From Steromphala cineraria (lineage: Eukaryota > Mollusca > Gastropoda > Trochida > Trochidae): a stretch of DNA of 64,000 nt. Location: assembly GCA_916613615.1 (NCBI GenBank), contig OU744730.1, positions 21,640,406-21,704,405 of the forward strand. Reading direction: 5' to 3'. Below, in pieces: positions 33,291 through 46,800 of this stretch (the first letter of the stretch is position 1; each line of letters opens with the position of its first letter). The translations under genes were made by a program, and so were the position numbers. Below the pieces are notes generated by a model, which was not told where the DNA came from, searched no databases, and was given only the letters and a program-made list of their open reading frames with translations.

Positions 33291-36200
33291 CATGACCACA
33301 AGAAGTTTTCACTTTACATGTGACATGTATTTCTACAATAAAATGAGGGGAATTTTTTAAATATATATTATATAATTAACAAACGAAAAATTACGTTCTT
33401 GCCACAAATTAATTAATCTGAGGATTCGTAATTAAAATGTAACATATCTGTCACTGATCCTTCGAATATTAACAAAAAAGGGATACAAAACTGCATAACA
33501 TTTTCGAGGTCATTAAAGTATTAAATATAGCAACAAGTCAGAAATATTTTCACGAACATGTCCCTAATCAGTTCGCTTGCCAATAAATTAGAAATGCAGT
33601 AAGTATAAAATGGAGAAAGAGTAAGTAAACGGATTTCAATATACAACTGAGGTTAAAATAAATAATTTGTTTCATTATTCAACAGGATAAGACAAAGAGG
33701 TGTATTGTAGGCCTTACTGGTGGGGTCCGATATTTGTTTAAAGATATGAACAATGCATGAACACTTGAAAACTTTGTTCACAATACATCAGGAATTGTTC
33801 ACGTGATATACCATTGCATTAACAATGACACTTGTGAGTCACAGCAGGAAGGAGATCTCTAAGGTTTCTTCTGAACTTCCGCCCCTAAACGGAAGTTATC
33901 ACAAGGTATAATGTGTCATTCACATCACGACGGCGAATGTTATTGTGTGTATTGACAACATGAAAACATGTGAAATGAGTAAACAACAATAAGCCAACAT
34001 ACCATATCAGTAGTTTTGCAACAAAAAAGTCCAGATTTCCCTAAGACTCCAAAATTGCACCCAACAATGTGAAAAAAATCAGCCAATGGAAACATCTCTC
34101 TCGTGGAATGGATGGTTCTCGTCACTGAGGCTTTTGTCATGATTCAGTAGCCCAAATATGAATTTAAACAGCTACGCTATCTGACTTTGATTTCATCCAA
34201 TCAGGCCTCTTCCTTTCTACCCAAGAAACATGTCTTATTTGAACAGGGGGTAGATCACAATGACTTGAGCTACCTCTATCAAGAAAAGATTTCCCCCCTG
34301 ATAAAGAACAATGTTCACAACTGTTCAGCTCAGCAAAACTATAGTTGTTCTAAAGAAAAATCGAAAAGATATGCAATTAATGATCTGAGAAGGTCATGAC
34401 TCTGTGTTGTTTACCTTCATAAGTATATCTAATCCTTGGTATAGCGAATGTCTTTTAAACAAATTGATAACTTGTTAGTTCCTTTACATTTATTTGGTAC
34501 CAAGGCAATCGGGGCAGGTTTCATTCCAAACTACATTTAAATGTGTGTCTCCATGTTGAAAAGTTATCCCAAAAAGGAACCTCAACTCCAAATTTGCGCG
34601 TGTAAGCTCTATAGCACATGTGCCATGTTTCTCGTGACAAACTCGCCTCATGAAAAGTTAATTTCATCATACTAATATCGCCTTACATCAAAAATATGTT
34701 TCTAAAAATATGTTCTTCGGCCTTTTGCTCCGGTTAGGAGCTCTTCTTCATAATATTCTAGTATACTGTTGTCATATATAACTATACTGAACTGAACAAA
34801 AACGTAAGGGACATACTCGATTTTCAATATCAAGATGTTCTATTATTGCTATAATTCCATTTGATGCATAACTTTTGAACATTGGGGTGGCAGATAATTG
34901 ACATCTTTACTCAAAACTACATGGAAACCCCAATTATTTGTTTATAAAGATATATGATAAAAAGCCAAGTCATATAATTCAATTTAATCCATCAATATTG
35001 AATATTGCGACGACCTTTTAATTTTATTGTTGAGCACATGTAGTTTAGATTGGCTTTCAAATCTTATTTATTAACACTTTATGAAGTGCCTTGATTTAAA
35101 TACCAATGATTTGCTCAATCTTTTGTGTATGCTTTCGCTCTCTGTACAATGACCAATCACTACAAGGAAACGTTATTTAGAGCGTGACCCGAGTGTCATA
35201 CACAAGGAAATAAACAACCACGTGCACGTGCTGCAAGACTTATCATTACTTATATTTGATCAAATGTGTTATCAACATATCTCACATAGCAAGTCATATA
35301 AACTAAGAGTACATAAGCACCCTCTATATTGGAAAACTTAGATGTTTTGCTTTGATAAATGAACGATGATTTTACTAAATTTATCATTGTTAAAATTTAA
35401 ACTGATTTTTTTAATATAATTTGTTCAAATAAAACGTGTTCATGAGTTGTCGGAATTCATGTATGCAAAACGTTACCAATTGTGTCCTCATGCATGCAAT
35501 GACGTCGGTCCCATATTAACTAGGGTTGTACTATGCATTAAAATGTAATGAATTTTAAGCAAAAAACGTTAAAAAAATAAAGTAAAAAGAAGTAAATTAC
35601 AAAACCAGATGCCTTTTTTGCATTGATGACGTTGCTTATATGATCAATCACTGTTAAAATTCATTTAAATCAATAGAGGTTATCATGAGAGTGTGTTTTG
35701 GGATCGTAAATATCCTGCATTAGGAATAAACATTGTATTATCCGTTGGCTTTATTATGCCGAGAACACTATCCATTGTATGATAAATATGAATATCGGTC
35801 TGAGTTTTAACTGTTTTCAATGAAATTAAGCAACTTGTATTTCTAGTAGTAATATATCATGGTAATCACTGCCCTCGTTGACCCTGTGTCATTTGTCAGG
35901 TTACACAACCAGGTAGAGTATCTGAATGTATTTCATTGTTGACATAACTTATAGAATATTAATGATTTCCTTTAACTTCTATCTTTGATCAGGGACCGTA
36001 TAAATATGTATAATGTCCCTGCTTTGATTTGTTTAATCTTAACCATTTATGTTTGTCATAGACGTCTCCTCGGTTCGACATTAGCGCAGGAAAGTCTATG
36101 AGAAAATTTTACATGTTAAATCAAGTTATTCTTGTTGTGATCAATAAATTTGTAAAACACCGCATAAATGAGAACAATAAAAAAGCTACTTGCCAAAATA

Positions 36201-37589
36201 TTTATTCATTTCAATAAATGTGTAACAATTGATAAGGGTTGATTTCACAACCTATGTTAATTGATTTGAAGGTATTATACAACAAGAACTATATTTGTGT
36301 AAATAGGTGTACTACAGAAAGACAGCTTAACCGGAACTATATCAACAGTCATGAAATAACTGTCTAATTTTAGCTACTTTGTTCCATAGTTCGAAAAATT
36401 GTCATTTCATATGCACGAGAATATAAACTACAATCAAAATTTAAAAACTTCAAGTATATTTTGACAAAACGGATTGAACATTGATACTTTAAAAAAATTC
36501 AAGCACCACTTTTCATTTTTATAAAAAAACACAGTTTCCAAAAAAAAAATACTAATTCAAACAAATCATCAGAAACAGACAATGAAAAAGATGTAAAAAT
36601 CATGTGACTATGTCGATAACTACTACATATACATATATGCGTATAATACGTATGTTTAACAAATATAATTACTAACAATATAATAATAACAAATAACAAT
36701 TTCACTCGGTAATGGTCAAACCTCACACGCCAATAATGGAAAATACGATACAACAATGATGAATATATCAATCTCATTAAATGATATCATCATTTTCTTC
36801 ACTACGTTACGCAGATTCTAGCGTAGTGTAGAAAATAGATCATATTGATATAATAAGATTGATGAATATATACAATAAAAACTACAAAAGAGACATATCA
36901 CAACAGATGTTACATCCTTTAATCTATTCTTGTTAATTTGAACCATTTATTAACCTGTATTATACTGCTTTACAATACTTCTACTTTAGAACAGCTAACA
37001 TTTACTTATACTGTTTTTCACATATACATAAAGTTTCGATCCAGTTTATCGTATTTTGTCTAATACAAGTTTATCTCATCGGCTGAAATTCATTTTTTGA
37101 AATGATACAGATTGATTTAAAATAATGTAGAAATGTCAATTATTCTTCATTCTAAATCAAAAAGATACCAATTATTCTATGTTATTTAACATTAGTGAAC
37201 CAATCAAAAGTAATATTTCTTCCTTGCGATCTGAACATGACTCGACAGAGGTCTTTGAAAACAGTCAATCAGCGTCGAGACAATGAAATAATCAGTACAA
37301 TTCATAAACTTTAGTCCTGTGACTAGGTGAATTGTTTACGTTACCGAAAAGTGAGATCAGATATATAAGAGTTTGAATCGATACTAAGTTTACCTGGCAA
37401 AATTAGTCTATCATTGATCATTCATTAACTATAACATCATATGTAAGTGACTAAAATAAATCTTCATTTTTTATGACAAGGTAGAATGGATTGTTATCAG
37501 TAACCTACGTTGCAATCTACCTTCATGTTATTTGATTGAAAACAATCTGGTGACAGATAATACACACAAAGTGAGAAGATAGATAGAAG

Positions 37590-37710
37590 TACCAATACAC
37601 CGGAAGTAATCACCGGAACTAAAAACTGTAGTTCAGTAAAGGCTCCTGAACTCATCCAAGAAAAAAACCCCGGGAAAGTCAGTCACCGGAAGCAAGTCAC
37701 CGGAAGTTGG
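37590..37710. repeat. Four CACCGGAA repeats just past IRF stop
   Basis: CACCGGAAGT, CACCGGAACT, CACCGGAAGC and CACCGGAAGT, the last two as adjacent AGTCACCGGAAG units. Each is also an ETS core. They lie in the expected IRF 3'UTR. Confidence 0.55.
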
Positions 37711-37714
37711 GAAT

Positions 37715-37804
37715 TCAAGATGGTTGACCAAAGCCGAGTTTCTTGAACTCTTCAAGGTATTTGTCGTACTCGTCCGATACAGAGACAAAAAGACGTGGGT
37801 CAAC
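37715..37804 (-). CDS. IRF terminal exon
   Basis: Residues 450-478 (VDPRLFVSVSDEYDKYLEEF ... LGFGQPS) and the TGA stop at 37717-37715. No polyadenylation site is securely identified; TTTATT (AATAAA on minus) occurs near 36,945. Confidence 0.87.
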   Translation of the reverse strand, partial: VDPRLFVSVSDEYDKYLEEFKKLGFGQPS

Positions 37805-40800
37805 CTGAAAGAAGTCAAACGGTTTTAAATTACAGAATCGTTTGAAATATCCTGTGGCAGTAGATACTCAATTTGAATATAAAAAGCTTTTAATGACAAA
37901 TGTAAGTGTCAAGAATAAAGTTGCCGTCTCTATGAAATGGGAAAATTAATAGCATTAAGACCATAGGTAACCAAACATGTTTTCGTTTCATATACTTACA
38001 CTGATGTAAGGCTGGATAGATTGCCTTTGAAATGTGGGATTAGTTGCACTCGTAAGATAGACTGCCTTTCTTATCTTTCTGATAGTTTATGGGACAGGCC
38101 AAATGGGTTAATGCCAAGTTTTAAATCACATCGCTAATTGCACAAGTTATCCTTGCAACCGATAAGAATTCTCTATATACCATTTACATTGTGTGAGCTG
38201 TTGAATACAATCTGAGGTTGTGCAATTTGAGTTGATTAAACTCCAGTCTAAGTAAACCTAACCTCAATATTATCCGTTTCACTCCTATACTGAGTCTAGA
38301 AAGGCTTAATAGAGAGTCGCGTCAGCAAACGTATCGAATGACCAATCAGAACTCATCTTACCAAGCCGCAATAGTCTGCCTTCGCACGCATAACGTTGTA
38401 GGGTCATACTGGTCGCGGAAAGGTCGGTAACGCGACCCTCTACTAGACCTTTCTAGACTCAGTAAAGGAGTGAAACTGAGTAAACTCTCAAGGAGATGTA
38501 AACATGACTGCCAACTAACCTGACTAAGCTGATGGTAGGCTCTAGCATGGAAGACAGTGGCGGAGATGAGTAGATTATTGTACGGTTCCTTCTCGCTCTT
38601 CCAGTCCTGTCCGAACCCAATAAGTATCTCAGCCACTGGGGGATCACACTCCCCCGCCATCGCTCGCTCCATAGTGCGGAGGAAATACTCCTGGTAGTCA
38701 AATACCTTCACCCTGGGCTTGTTCCGCTCCAGCTTGACGGGCTGCTTGTGCAGGGGTGTGGATACGAAGATGACAAGTCTGGCGGTACATAATGATTATA
38801 AGTGAGTTGTCCCTCAGGAAATGTTTTTTTTTCGAAAGAACGGATTCTGATTTTGTACTTATTCTGGTATTTATAAAGTTTGTCTTGAAACAATCTCATA
38901 TCTTATGATATTTGGATCCACTCTCTATATAAGTTACAATTCTTACTACTTTTTCAGAACGATTCAGATTCAAATCTAGGTAAAGAATTCTGTTCCATTG
39001 CAGTCAGATTTAACCATATGTATATCTAACCATATTTCATCTCTTTACTCTTTCTATTCCATGCATTTCGTCAGTCTAATTTTACTTAAAATTTACTTCA
39101 CTTTTGTGAATTGGATCAGTAGAAAGTAATTAATTTCTGTCAGAATAGTTATTTAAAAAGTTAATGTTTCCGTACTTTTCCAGGTGTACATTTCAACTCT
39201 TATTCATATACATATGTACCATGTTTACCATTAATTCTACCAATATAATTATAGATATCGAGTTTTTCTTATGTGCGATTATATGTTCGTCTGAAATTTC
39301 TAAACTTGGGTCTAAATTATATATTCTCTATAATTAACTCGATAAGCGACTATCAAGCCAAGAAAAAAATCGCTTTTTTGGGGGGCCTTACCGGCATTTC
39401 CGGGTAGCATAGATATCTCCATTTTCTGTTTCCAGCAGCAAGCCCCGATCCAACACGTTCAAGAGCTGGGTTGTCAATTCGCCCTGTCTTTGGTTGTCAA
39501 TCAAGTTGTCACACGGCGGGAAATGAAGCTGCTCCAGATTAGGAGGACCGTACATCTATGGATATGAGAGATTGGAAGCTCAAAATAATGGTTTTTATTA
39601 CCCATAGGGTTGAACATAAGTAGTGACATATTTTTAATATGAGCACATGTGCATATATACAATTTTTGCCAAGCAACGATTGTTGTAGCGCGCGTTCCCG
39701 TGTTTTTTCACCTATGACGTCATAAAACCATTGTTCGTGGCGTCACTATAGCAAGCATCCTGTCTCAGGGTAAAACGTATACGCTGACGCTCCACTTTAT
39801 GGAGCGTAAGCGTAAACGTTTTACCCTGAGACGGGATGTATAGCCAATTATATTGAATCGGTAATAAAGAAATGTTTACTACTCGTGCAAATTTGTGTAT
39901 GACCCTCCGCTCTCGCTCGGGCAATACCACAATTCACTCGTTTCGCAAAAGTCATATGACACACTTACTCGGCTAATAATCTCTATATATAAACTCCATT
40001 GAAGGATAATGAAGTTTAAGTGCTAAAGCTTTGACATTGTCCGAGTTGTTGCTTTTTTTTCATTTCCCGTTGTCAATAGTCAATGTAAAGTAAGCGCAAC
40101 AAATCAATTTCGCTGATATATAAAGTATCTAAAGTGGGCAAAATCAGTTAGGTATTTAGATACATTTTGAGTGGGATAATGAAAACCTTTGTCCTGTATA
40201 TAGAAACATATTTTCAAATTTATTCAATTCATACTGAGATCTTAAGGTCTACGTTTGCTTACGGGTAGTTCAGAGGGTTTACAAAGAAAGTGACCCGGGG
40301 AAAACGTTTACATCGTCTTTAAGCTTTCGAAGAAATTAGATTTTTTCTTAAATATATGTAGAACTTTTTTTTTTAAATATATGCAGAAAAGCATTTTTGG
40401 TGATTTTACACTCTATCATTGGTGACAGAAACTTTACTCTATTACCGAACTATAGCTGAAACCATATTGATTTTCAAGTGTGACAGTTTTCAATTTGATA
40501 TAACTTTGATAAATAAATCCTCTAGAGTTAAGGATCTTATCAAATTTGAGTAGAACGAGTGATAATTTCCTCAAGTTAAAGTGGGTTGAAGTACCTTTAT
40601 TTTAAGTCAATATTCATTTGAAGTTTTATTATGAGATCGTTTCCGTGTTTGATGACACATTTAACTGTGCGCTATCAGATAGCGACAATATTTTTTCTTT
40701 CAAAAACACTCAATGCCATGTTTAAGCCATTATCATTAATTCCATTCCGGTTTCGTTTACCTCTTAAGAACCAGTATCGGTTTCATAAGACAAAAAAAGA

Positions 40801-43800
40801 TACTTCCGCCAGGTGAAGAAATGAAATGCTAGTTGACACGATGTTTATCTGAAGCTTTCCAAAAATGTGATAAAGCCTTTTCAAAGATAGAGTTCCATTT
40901 TTTTAAATGTTATTCTTTACAAAACGATCTATTAAGACGATCTGCCCTTGACAATTTGCAAACCTGAATACACTGTTAACACGTAAGACGGTTTCAAAGG
41001 GGATGACCTATCAATGACATAGAGGAATCGAAATGAAATAGAGACCCGGACATTTAGAATAAGAATCCACTTTGTTTCTGAAAATATTTCATGAATTCTC
41101 CTAAACAGAAAAGTAATGACCAAAGTTCCTCTATTGCTTCTTTTTGTCAATATAATACTTTTCATAAAACATTCAACACTTCTCTTCTGTTTTGAGGATT
41201 CACCCAAACACCACATTTCCAAATGCTGATATTGGTTGGTTTTTATTAGTTAACAAATCACGGGATCAATTCGTCAAAATTTTGAAAATAGTACTTGAAC
41301 AGAGCAGAGTAGAATATTATTTCTCATAATCCACATAAGTGACCTAGAGAACAATTTCAATGCACTATATAATAAATGACATGTGTCAATGAAGGATATC
41401 TAGGGGTTACTTCAAGACCAAAAGCAACACATACCTTCTTTTATGAATTTTGATAGTTTAAGGATAAGTGGTTTATAGGTTGTTTCCACGAAGGAGATAA
41501 ATTTGAACTGAGGGATATTTACAATAGAAGGGCCGGACACAGGATTTTAGTTTGGGAGGGGTGCTCTATTTGTGTCAAAAGTACAACTATAAAGTGATCA
41601 ATAGCTCTTAGGATAAAAAAATAATTGACAAAAGGGAACTAAGCTTAACGATTTGGTTAACAGGTAAAATGTGTAACTTTTATCATGTAAACTACGACAC
41701 TCAACATTTTACTCAAAATAGCAGACTCTTGAGAGGGTGCGCACCTCCACATCCCCCCCCCCCCCCTCATGAATAGTTTGATTACCAACACTGACCTCCC
41801 CCTGTAGAGCGGGCACCATGGTGTCCATCATTGGTCCGTAGAAGAGCCGACAGCCGTGGGGGTTCTTCACGTGATGGCCTGCAACCTCCGTGTGGCGGTA
41901 CTTCAGCTTCACCAGAATCTCGTGATCTGCAGGGTTAGAACAACTTTCTGTCTTATGGCGGATCACACGTGCGTTAACATATGCTGTAGAATCTATAATG
42001 CAGAGGAATATATGGATAACAACTTCTCTGTTCACTGTATGCATAAATTGAACAAAAAAGTTATCATCCATGCATTTTTGTCATTCCAACTTTTAGTTAG
42101 TTGAACCAATGTTAATTTAGCCATAAGAATTCTAACGTGACGATGTTTGTGCAGTTTTCGTAACGGTGTAAAGTGTAAAACAATATTCCAGTGAAATATG
42201 AAATATGAGGTTAGAACAACTTGCTGTGTTATCGCGATTTCACACTTGCGTAAACATATAAAATTTAATTTAGTTTATCAAAGGTATCCATAAGATTTCT
42301 AACGTGACGATGTCTGTGCAGTTTTCGTAACGATGTAGAACAACGTTCCAATGAAATGTGGTTCACTGCGTATATGTACGATGAACTGTACATTATACCC
42401 CGTTTCCGGTCTCGTTGCTATGGTTTCCTTTGTTCTAACTATAGGTATATTTACCGATACACCACAAATTTTCCAATACACTATTCTTTTCTGCACACCA
42501 CAATCAAGTCAAGTGAAGAGATCTTCAACTTAGGCAAATCAATCAAGTTGTAAAATTTAGAAATTTTGAGAAATGTTAATGACCAAAGTGGTAATCGAAC
42601 CAGGGGCCTCAATGTTGCGACGCAACGCCTCTATCGACTGAGCTACTGAGGCTTGATACAAGTAGCGGTACTTTTTGTTGTGCCATGTCTGGATTGTTGT
42701 ATTTTCCAATATAAACCATGTATAGGTACTAGTTTGTACCAAATTTTAATGTAATGAAGTCAGTTTATGTTTTCAAAAACGTATTGTTAATATTTTGTTG
42801 ATCTAGTTAGGTCAAATTAAATATACATAGAGAATGGTGGAAAACTCTTTTTCGTAAAATTTAACTCTACCAGAGTGGGTTATAAGTCAGATATACCCAC
42901 CCTTCCCTCGGTGCATCACTCAATATACCTCCTGTTTGAATCGTAGATCCTCGGCTCCGCTACGCTACGCCTCGGAGACTCACGATTCAAACAGGAGATA
43001 TATTGAGCGATACACCTCAGGAAGGGTGGGTATATCTATTACTTACAACCAGAATCTCGTGATCTAAAGGTTTAGAACAACTTTCTGTCTTATGGTCACA
43101 CTTGCGAATTCAGATGCAGTCGAACCTAGTTTATTGAACGTAACCATAAAAATTATTACAAGACAATATTTGTTCAGTTTTCGTAGCTACGTAAAACTTA
43201 TATGTATCTTTATATACGATGAACATCACATGAAAACGGTATGCTAAGTACAAGAACGAGGAACTACGGACATTGTATCATGTAAGAACTATGTTCTTCT
43301 AGGGTAAACTACGTTGAGAAAGTAGATGAAGGCGTTTCTTTTGGAAACGAATATGGTTGGGATATTATGTTTTTGGCTAGCAATATAACGATAATGAAGA
43401 GCATATGTGGATAGATTTTTTTTATTTGTTGTTAGCAACCTTTGACACAGATTCTTGTGTCTATCTCTACTCTGCATATATTGCTTTCATTGTCATCATG
43501 CCAACTTCTAAACTATATCTCAAATAAGCTATCAACATAACATCTCTATACAAAGAATTTCAAATGTTTGAGTCATGTACTAGAGGTATTAAGTCACAGA
43601 AGAGACGATTTTGAATGTCATCTTAAATACTTCATTAGTAACTCAAAACTAAATCTTAGTCTTTGTGTGATCCCAAATTAAATGCAATCCTAAGATGACC
43701 AAGATTACTAGTTTCTCCTTTTGTCTAAGGTAATTTATTCTCATTTGCAATACGTTGTTTATTCTTAAATGTTTGAATACTTTCAATATAAACGTATATG

Positions 43801-46800
43801 CTTGATGACATTTAGAATCTTTGGAAAAAAGTATATAAATGGTGTTTAAACTCGCAAACATAAAAAGCCCTACCTACGTTTTGAACTGTTCAGTATAAAG
43901 ACAAGGTGTTGCAAAATAAAATATAAAGTAAAAATACCCTTGATCCAACTAATAATTGCTTACTTTAGTAATCAAAATCAACAATATGTTTGATCTGTTT
44001 GACATTTCTTTATAATTATCATCAATCATCTAAATAATGATTTTTGTACCGATTACATTCACTTTGAAAACAAACGATCACCAAATATGAAAGCAGAATC
44101 TTAATATTTTATTTTCATCTTGTGTCCGAACTTCGAAAAGACCGACAAGACACCTACGTTCTGGTTCCTTGGGGGATTTGGCGAGCATGAGCAGTTGATG
44201 CAGACAGCTGTCTTCCGGTGAGAGCCTGGTCAAGTGATGAGACGGTGCCCCCGTGTTTGGGTCAGTGTTGTACGGTCCCTCGTCTATAACAAGGTTGTCT
44301 CCTGGAGTTGAGAATAACATTTAGTTTGACGGGATGTTGGACCATGCATAATGTTATTAGAACATTTCGCCGTGTCCATTTTACTGTGTAAAAAATCCGC
44401 AGATTTAATCAAACTTGAAAATAGTACTGCATGTTGATGAAAATATGTTACCATTGGAGCCTATATCTAAATAATGAACGTTGAGATTTTGTGGAGAGAA
44501 TGTTTTTTTTAATTAGATATTTTATTTCTGTCAAAAAAAAACACAGATCCATAGAACATAACATGTCATTTGAAAAATTCCGTCATATAAACATTCGTCC
44601 CGAGAAGAGAGAATATATACATCTAAGTAATCAACCTTTTGTTATATTCATGAAAGTCTTAATTCAATATTTTCCACATTTTTGTCAGAAAAAACATAAT
44701 CGAGAAAGTGTTGTTGTAATTATCATAAAGTTTTTGATATAAACATACCAGTATCCATCTCCTCCTCTTTGAGATAGCCATGAGCCCCGCCCACTCCCTG
44801 TTGAGCCCCGCCCCCTCCTTGTGAGGGGAGAGGGAGAAGGTCTTGAACGTCAATGTTACCCAGGTCCGAACCCAGACTGCTGATTCGGGCTCCAGTCTCA
44901 CTATCTGGGAAAGCAAAAAACATCGGTAACAATTTAATGATAAAATTGAAAATAAAATATTGATAACATTGCATCCTGCGCCACATGAGAAGATACCCAT
45001 GAGCCCCGCCCCCTAGAGGAAGAAGGTATTGAACGTCAATGTTGCTTAAGTCCGAACCAAGACCCAATACTTTTGTTACAATCTTAATGATAAAATTGAA
45101 AACAAAAAGTCGAGACCATCTGAGAAGATAATTAAGGTATGTAGGAGACTTGAGATGGTTACCACGACGAAGCTAGAGCGAGAACGTCAATGCTACAGTG
45201 AGATACAAATAAAGACAGCTAAGCAATCCCCAGTACACCGGGGCAACGTTCCAATACGTAACCATTAGTGGACATTTGTTGTTCCTATTCACAGTATCAG
45301 ATATATATGGTTGGAACTTTCTTTTGTTTGTTATCGTTAAAAAGCATTGAAATTAACATACACGTATTAACAATGGCAATAAAGCAACTCAACCATAAAA
45401 TAAAAGTTGTCTTAAAAATTAAATAACGAGTTGGAGAAAATAAGAGTTTTTGCTTGGCTTTCCTTACCTCCAGATATCGTTTCTGACACTGTCTTTGGGA
45501 TGTTACTTGGCATCTGCGAGAAGAATAATTAACAAGGTAATACCGCATTTTAAGATCTTGTTAATTTGCAAATTAAAAGGACATAGAACGTAATTGAAAG
45601 TGGATCTTCTTTTTAAAAAACCATTTAAACTCAAATTTATGGAAAATATAACAATAAATGTTTAAAATGAATGTTTTGTTTTTTATTCATGCTGATATCA
45701 AAGTTTTCCTCCAGTTTTACTTACATCTGATTTGTGTACAATCAAAGGTGACCTGTGATGACCCGAGTGACCATTCACTGACCTCCAGTAGGGGTCACCG
45801 GGAGGGGGACTCGGATCTTGACCTGGGCAAGGAAATACGTTTAACTCATATAAGTACATTGCAGTAAGATAAACTGCTAAAATGATGAAATTAGCAATTT
45901 GAGAAAACAATTCTTTTTAAATAATAACTACCTTTAATGATATATAAAACGGTTTATTGAAAGCTATCGTTTCATACCCCAGTGTTGTTCCTAGGCGATC
46001 AGCTGAGGGTTTATTTTGACCTATTCTGAGCATATTTTACCCCTTGCAATGGTAGAAGTATCCTACTTTTCCAAATTTTAAAGGACAGCAAGCAAATTTC
46101 TCCAGGACCCCCTCTAGGGACAACACTGATACCCTATGTTACCCTCTTTATCAAAACTTTCCCCTAGTTTCAAAATTTTTAAAATTGTTCCACAATATTT
46201 AAACAGTCAATTACTGTGGTTCAAGTATGTACGCATATTCATTGAATAAATATTTCAAATTTGGATTAATATCATTGATTAGTCTGAAATGGGTATAATT
46301 CAAAAGACCTCCCAAGAATTTTGACTTTAAATGCCAGTATCCTACCTTTCTTGGGGAGGAACCTGTAGACTCTGTAAGGGGCGCTACCGTCGAGGTTGCT
46401 CATGTCCTTGATCTCCTGTATGTCCGGCAGTTTGTTCAGAGCACATCTCAGTCTTGTTTTCCAGCTTGGCCAATCAGGAGGATCAATACCGTCACGGAAC
46501 CGACCCGTGTGAAGCGCCCATTCCTTAAAATACATAGAGTACGTTTCGTTTGCAATTAGCTAGTAAACTTAAAGGTAGCATATATATGGCTTTCCCAAAG
46601 GAAACTTATTTTGAACATTTAATTAAAACTACAAATAAGGACATACCATGAAGGCACATGAAAAGAAAATTATGTAAAATACAACTTGACATATTATGAA
46701 GCATATATCAACTTAACACGAATAAAGGTATCGTATGAAATATGCAATTCACCTACAGGGTCAAAGCAAACCCGATGGTTCATGTACTACAAAGACACAT

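Larger units (their letters stand above)
31575..37714. other. Transglutaminase-IRF tail-to-tail intergenic region
   Basis: No gene recognised. Contains both 3'UTRs, MITE copy F, and an inverted pair of ETS cores, AACTTCCG ... CGGAAGTT (33,874-33,897). Otherwise plain AT-rich sequence. Confidence 0.6.

Noticed and set aside
42580..42655. tRNA gene on the minus strand
   Set aside because: A and B boxes present but no cloverleaf: the middle folds as GTTGC-GTC-GCAAC instead of a 5+7+5 anticodon arm and the ends do not pair.
44154..44157. Donor GTGTCT for IRF exon 6
   Set aside because: Gives phase 2, which throws exon 7 out of the IAD frame; GTAGGT at 44,157-44,152 gives the correct phase.
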